From contig NZ_JAGFBV010000015.1 of NCBI RefSeq assembly GCF_017948595.1, positions 47,756 to 111,755 of the forward strand: a stretch of DNA of 64,000 nt. Reading direction: 5' to 3'. The notes beneath the pieces were generated by a model that saw only the letters and a list, made by a program, of their open reading frames with translations, ran no database searches and had not been told where the DNA came from. A program made the position numbers and the translations under genes. This document shows positions 34,300 to 42,649 of the stretch, piece after piece. Within the stretch, counting starts at the first letter, position 1, and each line of letters opens with the position of its first letter. This DNA is from Flavobacterium geliluteum (lineage in GTDB: Bacteria; Bacteroidota; Bacteroidia; Flavobacteriales; Flavobacteriaceae).

Positions 34300-36249
34300 T
34301 TAGAATTCAAATAGATTAGTGATTTCAGGGCTACTAAAGTTGGAGCCGTTTTTTGCTCGTACTGCATTTTTTAATCGCTCTTGGTTATTTGTCAAAGTGA
34401 TAGTTTCTGTTAACGCTATTTCTTCCACTACATTTACTTTTGCTATCGTCTTTTGTTTTGTTACAGCAACCTGCTCATCAATGATTGGGTTTTCCAGCCA
34501 TTTTAAAATAGTCAGTCTTTTATTTTCTGATAAATCTCGGGTTACGGGCATGTAGATAGGATCTTTGATGTCTCTATCAAACGCAAACGTTAAAATTTCC
34601 TTCTTGGCTATCATTGCATTAGGATCACTAAAATCAATAAAAAACTTACTCATAATAGGGTAGAGATGCGCAAATTGTACCATAATATCTTTAATATCTG
34701 ACCAAACCGGCTTCTCTGGAATTTCAAAATAGTCTCTTAAGTGTATTGCAATAAAAGCATCTGGCATCATAGAACCCGATGCAGGATCTGGTGTTACGCC
34801 ACTTAACTGATAATCCAGTGTGTAGATCTGACCATCCATATAGTCTCGTGGACTATCAATTCTGTTTCCTGTCAATTTTAATATTGCCAAACCATTTTCA
34901 TCGGTACTAATATTTGCATCAAAGCTAAGGCCTGCTGCGGGATAATTATTTCCCGGTATGTCGCAAATAGGTGGGGTGTTTTCGTTTTTTGGAGAAACTG
35001 GCGTAGCTGGCTCCAAAGTGATATCTAGGCTCGCGTTCTGTAGAGGTTTTCCAAACTGGTAGGCATAAAATCTCACTTCATTGGTTTGGTTGGTGTCTAA
35101 ACGTTGTACAAAATTATCTGCTCTTACTACAAGTCCGTTAATCGCTTCTCGTGCAATAACCACATATTGATTTGCTTGTGAAGAGCCGCCAAGTAATAGT
35201 AATTGATTATTTTCTAAGGCAGCAACGGCCTCGGCAGTTAGGTTATTAAAATCTAAGATAGCACTGGTCTTATTGAGCCAATCTGTTCCGTTTTGATACT
35301 CAATTTTACCGATAAGTACAATATCGGTACTAGCAACTATAACAGAATTTGGGCTAGAAGGAGCGTTTATTGCTTTTTTACTAACAGCCAGATATAAATT
35401 GGTAGTTAGCGAAACGTTGCCTATCGAGTTTGATACAGGGAATGAACTTCCCATATCAATCGAGAGTCTTGCATTATTTTTATCGAATAAAAAATTGGAA
35501 GTACCAAAGAAGATAGAACCTCCATTAGAAAGAATTCCGTATAATCTTCTGGTAGGCGCAAAAAGTTGTGGTTCGTTGAAAAACCAAGGTCCCAAACTTC
35601 CTAATACACGTCCTAATGAAAATCTGCCATCTTCAGCATGACTGTAATAATAGCCAAAACCATTTAAGTTTATACTCAGTTTATTTCCTTGTGTTTTATT
35701 TTTTAAGGCCAGTAAAAAAGGGGAATTAACAGCCAAATCGCCCCAAACTACATCTTCAAGAACCGAAGTCCATGAACCTCCTAAAGGTTGTCCGTTAACC
35801 CTGCCACCAGATTGCTGACGCATTTGTAAATCCCTAAAACCAGTAGGCTCAATTTTTCCCTCAAGTAACAACTCATTCTTAGCGGTAAGTATTCTAAAAG
35901 TTACACCCCAAAGTTGTGAAACCATTTGCTGCTGTGGGTCTAAATCTACCATTTTTCCGGAGTTTCTTCCCTCAGCACCACATACAACCTGACCGATAAT
36001 GCCATCCAATAAAGGATCTGAGGTGCTAGTACCATCTTCTCCTGTAATTCGTTTTACAAAACAATTTTGAAATCCAAATGTGGCACCGCCTTCAGGGTTC
36101 CACCATCCGTTTTGCGATCCTTTGCCAAATTGCTGAAATGAAGGCTCAAAGCTGCTATTGTTGTAATGTTGTGGGTCATTATTGACCGTAGAGACATCAG
36201 AAATGAAATCTCCTGAAAAGGTAAGACGAGGGACGTTTAAGTACGACAT
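34300..36249 (-). CDS. Protein resembling the N-terminal half of VioB/RebD
   Basis: A 649-residue soluble protein, first gene of the nine-gene operon. The start MSYLNVPRLTFSGDFISDVS followed by TVNNDP resembles the VioB/RebD start (SILDFPRIHFRGW... TANRDP). Near residue 560-620 the stretch FAHLYPIMSKFFIDFSD ... YMPVTRDLSENKRLTILKWL matches the VioB region VYPFMSDKVFSL ... YMPSTRELSAPKARLFLKYL. The protein stops just where VioB continues into its ferritin-like domain, and that domain is the next gene. I infer a split two-subunit dimer synthase. The comparison is from memory; middle-region similarity is weak. Confidence 0.75.
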   Translation of the reverse strand: MSYLNVPRLTFSGDFISDVSTVNNDPQHYNNSSFEPSFQQFGKGSQNGWWNPEGGATFGFQNCFVKRITGEDGTSTSDPLLDGIIGQVVCGAEGRNSGKMVDLDPQQQMVSQLWGVTFRILTAKNELLLEGKIEPTGFRDLQMRQQSGGRVNGQPLGGSWTSVLEDVVWGDLAVNSPFLLALKNKTQGNKLSINLNGFGYYYSHAEDGRFSLGRVLGSLGPWFFNEPQLFAPTRRLYGILSNGGSIFFGTSNFLFDKNNARLSIDMGSSFPVSNSIGNVSLTTNLYLAVSKKAINAPSSPNSVIVASTDIVLIGKIEYQNGTDWLNKTSAILDFNNLTAEAVAALENNQLLLLGGSSQANQYVVIAREAINGLVVRADNFVQRLDTNQTNEVRFYAYQFGKPLQNASLDITLEPATPVSPKNENTPPICDIPGNNYPAAGLSFDANISTDENGLAILKLTGNRIDSPRDYMDGQIYTLDYQLSGVTPDPASGSMMPDAFIAIHLRDYFEIPEKPVWSDIKDIMVQFAHLYPIMSKFFIDFSDPNAMIAKKEILTFAFDRDIKDPIYMPVTRDLSENKRLTILKWLENPIIDEQVAVTKQKTIAKVNVVEEIALTETITLTNNQERLKNAVRAKNGSNFSSPEITNLFEF

Positions 36250-36674
36250 GATTTTGTGGTTTGATTACTAAAAAACTACTAATAAGAAAGAAATGGATTG
36301 GGTTATTTTTCTATAGTAAATTTAATTTATCACCTCATTTTTTGATAGTAAAATGTCATGAACGGGCTTTTTTTGGACACAGGAAGGGTAAATGATGTCA
36401 TAAGTTTTTTTTTATAAATAAAGGTTTTACTGATTAAAAAAAGCTTCAGCATAATTTAGAAAACAATAAATCAATTAGACTAATGCTTCTCTGACCATTT
36501 TTGTTGGTACAGCAATGGTTTTATTTTGAATAAAAACTAGCTCAAAATTGAACGCTGATATTGAATAAATTAGACTAATTTTATAGAGATTAAAATAAAT
36601 TCAAATTCATCACCCATACTAATACAAAATACTTATGTTTATAAGTACTTAAACGTAGTTTTTATTTCAAAAAA
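36250..36674. other. Divergent interval between the VioB-like/ebo operon and moeA
   Basis: 425 bp, AT-rich, no ORF. It must contain both divergent promoters. The only distinct structure is an 11-bp palindrome attagactaat, present twice (36474-36484 and 36569-36579), which could be a shared operator. Confidence 0.6.
36474..36579. promoter_or_regulatory. Two copies of palindrome attagactaat
   Basis: Identical 11-bp odd palindromes at 36474-36484 and 36569-36579, 95 bp apart (about nine helical turns), lie between the divergent ebo-type operon and moeA. A regulator site is plausible; no regulator gene can be assigned. Confidence 0.4.
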
Positions 36675-37856
36675 ATGATACAAGTTATTGAAGCTTTAGC
36701 GATAGTCGAGGCAAACAGTTCTAAAATGCCGGGCAAAAGAATTCCTCTAGGCAAGGCTTTGGGCTATGTTTTGGCAGAAACGGTTTACTCTCACACTGCG
36801 ACACCTGCTTTTCGACAATCTGCAATAGATGGTTACGCTTTTGTTTACAGCGAAAAACAACAATATGATATTGTAGGCAGTTTGCAGGCGGGAGAACACT
36901 TAAATACAAAACTGGAAAATAACCAAACCGTGCGTGTTTTTCCGGGAGCTTTTTTGCCCGATGGCGCCGATACTGTCGTGACGCATGATTATGTGATGGC
37001 AAATGAAAAGTCAATTTTGATTACCGTAATGCCGGATCAGTTCGATAATATTCATGAAAATGTGGAACAAACTGAACAAATTGACAAAAATGAGGTGTCT
37101 TTAGAAGCCAATACTTTAATTACACCGGCTTCAATAGGTCTTTTATATGGTTTAGGAATTACAGAAGTTACGGTTTATAAAAAGCCGAAAATAGCTCTTT
37201 TGGTAATAGAAAACGGATTGGTTAAAACGGATGAAAAATTCCTAAAAGATAAAATTCACGAAAGTAATTCGCTGATGCTTCAAGCAGCACTACAAACTAT
37301 TGGAATCAAAAAAACGAAAGTTTTTGGAGTAAAAAATAATTTCAAAGCAATTAAAAAAGCACTAAAAAATAGTCTTTCAAAATATGATATTGTCCTGATT
37401 TCTGGCGGAGTTTCGGCAGGAGATTTTGATGCTGTAAAAGAAGTATTACTCGAAGACGAAGTGAAAGAACTTTTTTATAAAATCAATCAAAAACCTGAAG
37501 AACCACTTTTTTTTGGAAAAAAAGAGGAAACTTTAGTTTTTACTTTATCAGGGAATCCAGCATCGTTATTAACTAATTTTTATGTTTACGTTTGTCCCGC
37601 AATAAAAAATAAAATGGGTTTTGGAGAAATTTATGTACCAAAAGTAATTCGGAAATTAAATTCAGAAATTACAAATACATCAGGAAAAACAGTTTTTTTA
37701 AAAGTTTTATATGACGAAACATTTGTAACTGTTTTAGAGGATAATAGCCTGGTATTGCTCGATACTTTCGCAAAGGCCAACAGTTTATTGATGGTTCCTT
37801 ATAACGTAGAAAATGTAAAAAAGGGAGAATCGGTTACTTTGTTGCCGATAAATTAA
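36675..37856 (+). CDS. moeA: MoeA-family molybdopterin molybdotransferase, with altered motifs
   Basis: A 393-residue MoeA-type protein, which inserts molybdate into adenylated molybdopterin. Domain signatures are readable: TPAFRQSAIDGYAF, VLISGGVSAGDFDAVKEVL and TLSGNPASLLTNFYVY. Several usually invariant positions differ. The TGDEL motif is replaced by IENGL (Asp to Asn), FDNSAMDG has Arg for the first Asp, and the KPGKP loop reads KPEEP. The enzyme may be weakened, specialised or decaying. It is followed by mobA and cobA genes on the same strand. This trio typically accompanies assimilatory nitrate/nitrite reductase genes, which are absent here. Confidence 0.85.
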   Translation: MIQVIEALAIVEANSSKMPGKRIPLGKALGYVLAETVYSHTATPAFRQSAIDGYAFVYSEKQQYDIVGSLQAGEHLNTKLENNQTVRVFPGAFLPDGADTVVTHDYVMANEKSILITVMPDQFDNIHENVEQTEQIDKNEVSLEANTLITPASIGLLYGLGITEVTVYKKPKIALLVIENGLVKTDEKFLKDKIHESNSLMLQAALQTIGIKKTKVFGVKNNFKAIKKALKNSLSKYDIVLISGGVSAGDFDAVKEVLLEDEVKELFYKINQKPEEPLFFGKKEETLVFTLSGNPASLLTNFYVYVCPAIKNKMGFGEIYVPKVIRKLNSEITNTSGKTVFLKVLYDETFVTVLEDNSLVLLDTFAKANSLLMVPYNVENVKKGESVTLLPIN

Positions 37857-37940
37857 ACAATAATTAAAAGATCAAAACTACAACTTTGACTGAAGCTTAA
37901 ACATATAAATTAGTAGTAAATCATCAATAAATTGTTTGTT

Positions 37941-38513
37941 ATGGAGACACTAACAGTATTTATTCTCTGCGGAGGAAAAAGCAATCACGTCCAGTCGGAG
38001 AAAGGGTTGGTTTTGTTTCAAAAAAAGCCTTTTATCGAACATATTATTCAGGCAATTTTGCCTATTACAGAAAATATTCGTTTAGTAACAAACTCAAAAG
38101 AATACGATTATTTGGTATATCCAAAAATAGCAGATATTATAATGGACAAAGGCCCTTTAGGAGCAATTTATACGGCCTTGTCACATTCTGAAACCGAATT
38201 TAATTTGATTTTGAGTTGTGATATTCCTTTAATTTCAACACAATTATTATCCGACTTGATTACGAGGCACAACCAGGAAGCGGGAATTACCATTTTTACT
38301 TCCGAAAGCAGATTGCATCCGTTAATCGGAATCTATTCAAAAAAAATAGTGGCAGTTATCAAAAACGTAATTGATGCAGGGGAGTTAAAAATGAATGATT
38401 TAATCGCGAAAATTCCGCATCAAATTATCACAATAGAAGATAGCGAAAAGATTCATTTGACCAGTATTCATTCGATGGATGAGTTAAACGACCTCAATAT
38501 TAATTTAAGTTAA
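37941..38513 (+). CDS. mobA: MobA-like nucleotidyltransferase, degenerate signature
   Basis: 190 residues from ATG 37941; a TTG three codons earlier is less likely. MobA attaches GMP to the molybdenum cofactor. The fold signatures are present: LTVFILCGGKSNHVQSEKGL, IADIIMDKGPLGAIYTAL, LILSCDIPLI and RLHPLIGIYSK. The nucleotide loop normally reads GGxSxRMGxDK; here it is GGKSNHVQSEK, so the Arg-Met-Gly core is lost although the terminal Lys remains. GTP binding may be impaired. It sits between moeA and cobA (six bases before cobA). Function is likely but uncertain. Confidence 0.78.
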   Translation: METLTVFILCGGKSNHVQSEKGLVLFQKKPFIEHIIQAILPITENIRLVTNSKEYDYLVYPKIADIIMDKGPLGAIYTALSHSETEFNLILSCDIPLISTQLLSDLITRHNQEAGITIFTSESRLHPLIGIYSKKIVAVIKNVIDAGELKMNDLIAKIPHQIITIEDSEKIHLTSIHSMDELNDLNINLS

Positions 38514-38519
38514 AGGAGT

Positions 38520-39314
38520 ATGAAAAACTTTAAAAAACCAAAACTAACCATTGTGGGCGCTGGTCCTGGAGATGCTGAACTAATTACGCTGAAAGCCATA
38601 AAAGCGTTAAAAAATGCCGATGTGGTTTTGTATGATGCTTTGGTAAACGAAGAATTATTGCAATATGCAACTCATGCTGAGATTGTTTTTGTTGGCAAAC
38701 GTTCAGGATGCCATGCTTATACGCAGGATCAAATTAATGATTTAATCGTTTCTATGGCCAATCGTTACGGTCATGTTGTACGCCTAAAAGGAGGCGATCC
38801 CTTTGTTTTTGGTCGCGGAAGTGAAGAAATTGAATATGTAGAAAAATTTGGGTTAGAGACTGCGGTCGTTCCCGGAATTTCATCGGCTTTGGGTGTTCCA
38901 GTTTCGTCAGGTATCAGCTTGACACAGCGGCATGTTGCCGATAGTTTTTGGGTAATTACAGGTACAACTTCTAATCATGAATTGTCTAAAGATGTTCATT
39001 TGGCTTCAAAATCAGCCGCAACTGTGTTAATTTTGATGGGAATGCATCAGCTTTATAAAATTGTTTCAATTTACAAGGCAAACCGAGCCGATGATTTGCC
39101 AATTGCCATTATTCAGAACGGAACGAAAAATAACGAGCAAAAAGTAGTAGGAAATATTAGCTCAATTATTGACTTAGTAGCTCAAAAAAACATCGCGTCA
39201 CCAGCTATTATTGTCATTGGTGATGTGGTAAGAAACACATCAAAATTAAGCTCTTATTTTAAAGAATATTTCGAGGATGAATTTGTCTTTCAGAATTTAA
39301 ATTTAGAACAATAA
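38520..39314 (+). CDS. cobA: Uroporphyrinogen-III C-methyltransferase
   Basis: A 264-residue SAM-dependent methyltransferase (SUMT) that makes precorrin-2, the route to sirohaem for nitrite and sulfite reductases. All main motifs are intact: VGAGPGDAELITLKAIKAL, VLYDALVNEELL, VRLKGGDPFVFGRGSEE and VVPGISSALGVPVSSGI. It follows mobA by six bases. Its company (moeA, mobA, and DUF4202 downstream) suggests origin in a nitrate/nitrite assimilation cluster. It may also serve sirohaem for sulfite reductase. Confidence 0.93.
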   Translation: MKNFKKPKLTIVGAGPGDAELITLKAIKALKNADVVLYDALVNEELLQYATHAEIVFVGKRSGCHAYTQDQINDLIVSMANRYGHVVRLKGGDPFVFGRGSEEIEYVEKFGLETAVVPGISSALGVPVSSGISLTQRHVADSFWVITGTTSNHELSKDVHLASKSAATVLILMGMHQLYKIVSIYKANRADDLPIAIIQNGTKNNEQKVVGNISSIIDLVAQKNIASPAIIVIGDVVRNTSKLSSYFKEYFEDEFVFQNLNLEQ

Positions 39315-39384
39315 TTGAGTTTAAATGTTGTAAAAACTATAGTTGTAAAATCAAAACCGATGAATTAGTCTCTGATAGGTTTAT

Positions 39385-39969
39385 TTACAACCCCAGAGAT
39401 GCTTTAATCAAACTTAAATTTTCTTCAGAGTAACTGATCTTTAAAGCTTCCTTATGTCCTTTTTCAGACATTTTATCCCAAGTTTTTTTGATGATGTTTT
39501 TTAGTTTTTCGTCATCATGTTTTTGTGCAAAAGGCTCTAAATAGTAATCAAGAAAAACCAGGCAAATGACATCTTCCAGAAGCTGTGTTTCGGCATCTTT
39601 TTTAAGTAATTTTTTTTCGATTAAAAAAGAAACACGAGCAATAAAAGCCTCATCATAACCAGCTTTTTCCAAAATTTCTGAAGTAGTTTTGGCATGAAAT
39701 TTTTTCAAATCTTCTCTCCATCTTAAATAACCAACACGATCCATAGCGTAAGACTCCCTTGCAACTTTCCATCGACAAATGTGTTGTGCTTTTGCTGCAA
39801 TTTGGACTTCCTCAGAAGCATCTGGAGCAAAATCCATTAGTTTTTGATACATCCTCATTGAGTACAATAACTCTTTTGGATATTCGTTGTTTTGGTCAAT
39901 TTCGATATTTGGATCCTGAGCATTTTCGGCATCAATCCAGATACTTGCTTGTTGAAAAGGTGTATTCAT
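39385..39969 (-). CDS. DUF4202-family protein
   Basis: A 194-residue soluble protein of unknown function. It starts with FQQASIWIDAENAQDPN, and KAQHICRWKVARESYAMDRVGYLRWREDLKKFHAKTTSEIL carries the His/Arg/Tyr-rich core of DUF4202 (possibly an HD-like all-alpha fold). I recall DUF4202 genes inside or next to nitrate-assimilation operons of several phyla, which fits the neighbouring moeA-mobA-cobA. It is convergent with cobA, not in the same transcript. No catalytic role is known. Confidence 0.85.
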   Translation of the reverse strand: MNTPFQQASIWIDAENAQDPNIEIDQNNEYPKELLYSMRMYQKLMDFAPDASEEVQIAAKAQHICRWKVARESYAMDRVGYLRWREDLKKFHAKTTSEILEKAGYDEAFIARVSFLIEKKLLKKDAETQLLEDVICLVFLDYYLEPFAQKHDDEKLKNIIKKTWDKMSEKGHKEALKISYSEENLSLIKASLGL

Positions 39970-40013
39970 TTTTTTTGAAAAATATTGATTTCAAATATAG
40001 GTAATTAAAACAG

Positions 40014-40047
40014 AAAAGCCTCAAAATCAAAAGATTATGAGGCTTTG
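40014..40047 (-). terminator. Terminator of the tRNA transcript
   Basis: The stem aaagcctc / gaggcttt with an inner partial stem (aaatc / gatta) lies three bases beyond the tRNA-Arg 3' end, minus strand, followed by TTTTC. Confidence 0.7.
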
Positions 40048-40049
40048 TG

Positions 40050-40123
<74 letters not shown>

Positions 40124-40153
40124 ATTTGTTTTTAAACTTTATGGAAAGTTTTG

Positions 40154-40228
40154 TCGGGGTGGCAGGATTCGAACCTGCGGCCTCCTGCTCCCAAAGCAGG
40201 CGCGATAACCGGGCTACGCTACACCCCG
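40154..40228 (-). tRNA. tRNA-Pro (anticodon TGG)
   Basis: Minus-strand cloverleaf of 75 nt with acceptor CGGGGTG / CACCCCG, discriminator A, anticodon stem CCTGC / GCAGG, loop TTTGGGA (anticodon TGG), and T-loop GGTTCGAATCC. The D-arm has the GCGTAGC start usual for tRNA-Pro. Confidence 0.95.
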
Positions 40229-40245
40229 AAAAGCAAATTATTATG

Positions 40246-40329
40246 CGGAGAGACAGGGACTCGAACCCTGGCGACGATTGCTCGTCGACAGATTAGCAAT
40301 CTGCTCCATTACCGCTCTGGCACCTCTCC
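40246..40329 (-). tRNA. tRNA-Ser (anticodon GCT)
   Basis: An 84-nt class II tRNA on the minus strand. The acceptor GGAGAGG / TCTCTCC has discriminator G, the anticodon stem CAGAT / ATCTG has loop TGCTA, and a long variable arm (CGACGAGCAATCGTCG region) is typical of tRNA-Ser. First of the three in transcription order. Confidence 0.95.
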
Positions 40330-40570
40330 AAGCTCAAGGAAACGAGTCCTATTTTGCGGTTGCAAATGTAACACAACATTGTATTACTCGCAACTATTTT
40401 GGTGCTTTTTTTTATCTTTTTTCAATCTTTTTTTTAAAACACTTAACAATCAAACGAATAGAATTAACAAAAAGACAACCTCAATTTAAAATTCAATCGT
40501 ATTCGCTCAAAATTTGAATATCTACAAATAAAGGTTAAATTTGCTATCACTAACTAATAGTCTACAGAAA

Positions 40571-41749
40571 ATGAACAAAAGAGTTGTTATCGTTTCTGCC
40601 GTTAGAACACCTATCGGAAGTTTCATGGGAGGTTTATCTACCGTTCCCGCACCAAAATTAGGTGCAGCCGCAATAAAAGGCGCACTACAAAAAATTAACC
40701 TTGACCCAGAATTAGTTGATGAAGTTTTTATGGGCAACGTAGTACAAGCTGGAGTTGGACAAGCGCCAGCCCGACAAGCTGCACTATTTGCGGGATTATC
40801 TGAGAAGGTTGCCTGTACTACTGTAAACAAAGTTTGTGCCTCCGGAATGAAAGCCATTATGTTTGGTGCACAAGCCATTGCTTGCGGAGATGCAGAAATA
40901 GTTGTAGCAGGAGGTATGGAAAATATGAGTCTCATTCCGCATTATGTGCAAATGAGAAACGGAACTAAATTTGGTCCCGCCACAATGTTAGACGGCATGC
41001 AAAAAGATGGTTTGACAGATGCTTATGACAACAGTGCAATGGGAGTTTGCGCTGATTTGTGTGCTTCTGAATACCAGATTAGCCGTGAAGAACAGGATAA
41101 TTTTGCTATACAATCTTACGAAAGAAGTGCAAAAGCATGGGAAGCAGGAAGATTTGACAATGAAATAGTTCCTGTTGAAGTACCGCAAAGACGTGGTGAG
41201 CCCGTAATTTTTTCGAAAGATGAAGAATATACTAATGTAAAATTAGATAAAATACCTTCTTTAAGCGCTGTTTTTACCAAAGACGGAACGGTTACTGCCG
41301 CAAATGCATCAACAATAAACGATGGAGCAGCTGCTGTGATTTTGATGTCTGAAGAAAAAGCAATCGCATTAGGATTAAAACCTTTGGCCTACATAAAAGG
41401 CTATGCGGATGCTGCACAGGAGCCAAAATGGTTTACTACAAGTCCGGCAAAAGCATTACCAAAAGCATTAGATAAAGCCGGAATAGCGATTGGAGATGTT
41501 GATTACTTCGAGTTTAACGAAGCTTTTGCTGTCGTTGGATTGGCCAATTCTAAAATCCTTGGTTTGGATAACGAGAAAGTAAACGTAAATGGTGGAGCTG
41601 TTTCGTTAGGACATCCTCTTGGTTGCTCTGGTGCCAGAATCGTTGTAACTTTGCTCAATGTTTTAGAACAAAATAATGCCAAAACGGGTGCTGCCGCTAT
41701 TTGTAATGGTGGAGGTGGAGCTTCGGCAATTGTGATAGAACGAGTTTAA
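40571..41749 (+). CDS. Acetyl-CoA C-acyltransferase (thiolase)
   Basis: A 392-residue thiolase from ATG 40571 (MNKRVVIVSAVRTPIG); the longer frame adds ten unlikely residues. The acyl-carrying Cys is at about residue 89 (TTVNKVCASGMKA). The C-terminal pair is NEAFAVVGLANSKI and GHPLGCSGARIVV with the catalytic His and Cys. It condenses or cleaves acetyl-CoA units in beta-oxidation or short-chain metabolism. The VCASGMKA form resembles biosynthetic acetyl-CoA acetyltransferases. It stands alone with its own terminator (41765-41801). Confidence 0.94.
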   Translation: MNKRVVIVSAVRTPIGSFMGGLSTVPAPKLGAAAIKGALQKINLDPELVDEVFMGNVVQAGVGQAPARQAALFAGLSEKVACTTVNKVCASGMKAIMFGAQAIACGDAEIVVAGGMENMSLIPHYVQMRNGTKFGPATMLDGMQKDGLTDAYDNSAMGVCADLCASEYQISREEQDNFAIQSYERSAKAWEAGRFDNEIVPVEVPQRRGEPVIFSKDEEYTNVKLDKIPSLSAVFTKDGTVTAANASTINDGAAAVILMSEEKAIALGLKPLAYIKGYADAAQEPKWFTTSPAKALPKALDKAGIAIGDVDYFEFNEAFAVVGLANSKILGLDNEKVNVNGGAVSLGHPLGCSGARIVVTLLNVLEQNNAKTGAAAICNGGGGASAIVIERV

Positions 41750-41764
41750 AAAATAAATAGCATT

Positions 41765-41801
41765 ATTAGGAGTTATTCTAAAAAAATAACTCCTAATTTT
41801 A
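41765..41801 (+). terminator. Terminator of the thiolase gene
   Basis: The perfect 13-bp stem attaggagttatt / aataactcctaat is followed by TTTT, 15 bp after the stop. Confidence 0.85.
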
Positions 41802-41820
41802 AATACATAAATTATCTTAA

Positions 41821-42582
41821 ATGTTCGGAATTTGTAATCTAGCCATAGTACCTGTTCGATTGGAACCAAGTGACAGAAGTGAAATTGTTACGCAGCTTTT
41901 GTTTGGTGAACACATCGAAATTTTAGAACGCCAAAACCAATGGGCTAGAATCAGGATTCAGTTTGATGGCTACGAAGGATGGATGGATTCTAAACAATAT
42001 CAGGTAATTTCTGAAACAAATTTTAATCAATTAAGCAATGAGGCTATTATTTTAAATGCCGATTTGATTGATTATATTACTTCTCCGGATAATTTATTAT
42101 TGCCTATTCCGCTTGGAGCTTCCTTGTCATTTTTGAATAATAGCGAAATTAATACCTCTAATTTTGGATTTGAAGGAACCAGAACCAGCGGTATAAAGCC
42201 CAAAAGTACTTTAATAACGACAGCTTACATGTATTTGAATGCTCCTTATCTTTGGGGCGGAAAAACTCCTTTCGGAATCGATTGTTCTGGTTTTACACAA
42301 ATGGTATACAAATTAAACGGTTACAAACTCACCCGCGATGCTTCGCAGCAAGCCCTAGAGGGAGAACCGCTAAGTTTTATTGAAGAAAGTGAACCAGGTG
42401 ATTTGGCTTTTTTTGATAATGAAGAAGGAAACATCATTCATGTTGGCATCATCATGGAAAACAACTACATCATTCACGCAAGTGGAAAAGTACGCATCGA
42501 TCGTCTCGATCACTTAGGAATTTACAATCCTGAAATAAATAAACATACTCATAAATTGCGTGTGATCAAGAAGATAATTTAG
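41821..42582 (+). CDS. NlpC/P60 (C40) cell-wall peptidase with SH3 domain
   Basis: 253 residues. An SH3b domain covers ~6-60 (VPVRLEPSDRSEIVTQLLFGEHIEILERQNQWARIRI), a linker/second SH3-like region ~70-125, and the catalytic domain ~130-253. The nucleophile is Cys155 (FGIDCSGFTQMVY), with His207 in NIIHVGIIM and a later His in IIHASGKV. These enzymes cut gamma-D-Glu-diaminopimelate bonds in peptidoglycan stems. No signal peptide is seen, so it is probably a cytoplasmic recycling enzyme or non-classically located. Monocistronic. Confidence 0.92.
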   Translation: MFGICNLAIVPVRLEPSDRSEIVTQLLFGEHIEILERQNQWARIRIQFDGYEGWMDSKQYQVISETNFNQLSNEAIILNADLIDYITSPDNLLLPIPLGASLSFLNNSEINTSNFGFEGTRTSGIKPKSTLITTAYMYLNAPYLWGGKTPFGIDCSGFTQMVYKLNGYKLTRDASQQALEGEPLSFIEESEPGDLAFFDNEEGNIIHVGIIMENNYIIHASGKVRIDRLDHLGIYNPEINKHTHKLRVIKKII

Positions 42583-42608
42583 TTTTTTAATTTAATTTCT
42601 TTAATTAA

Positions 42609-42646
42609 GCAACAAAAATATTGTATATTTGTAGCAAATTTGTTGC
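42609..42646 (+). promoter_or_regulatory. Promoter and inverted-repeat operator of the Xre/RES pair
   Basis: The 8-bp arms gcaacaaa (42609-42616) and tttgttgc (42639-42646) flank a -7 match tatatttg (42624-42631), just before the antitoxin ATG at 42650. This is a natural site for antitoxin autorepression. Confidence 0.6.
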
Positions 42647-42649
42647 GCA

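Noticed and set aside
26264..36249. Violacein or rebeccamycin cluster
   Set aside because: Only VioB-like halves are present; no VioA/RebO oxidase, VioE, VioC/D or other tailoring enzymes occur in the window.
36250..36674. Riboswitch (molybdenum cofactor or cobalamin type) before moeA
   Set aside because: No conserved core or strong stem series visible; only short AT-rich palindromes.
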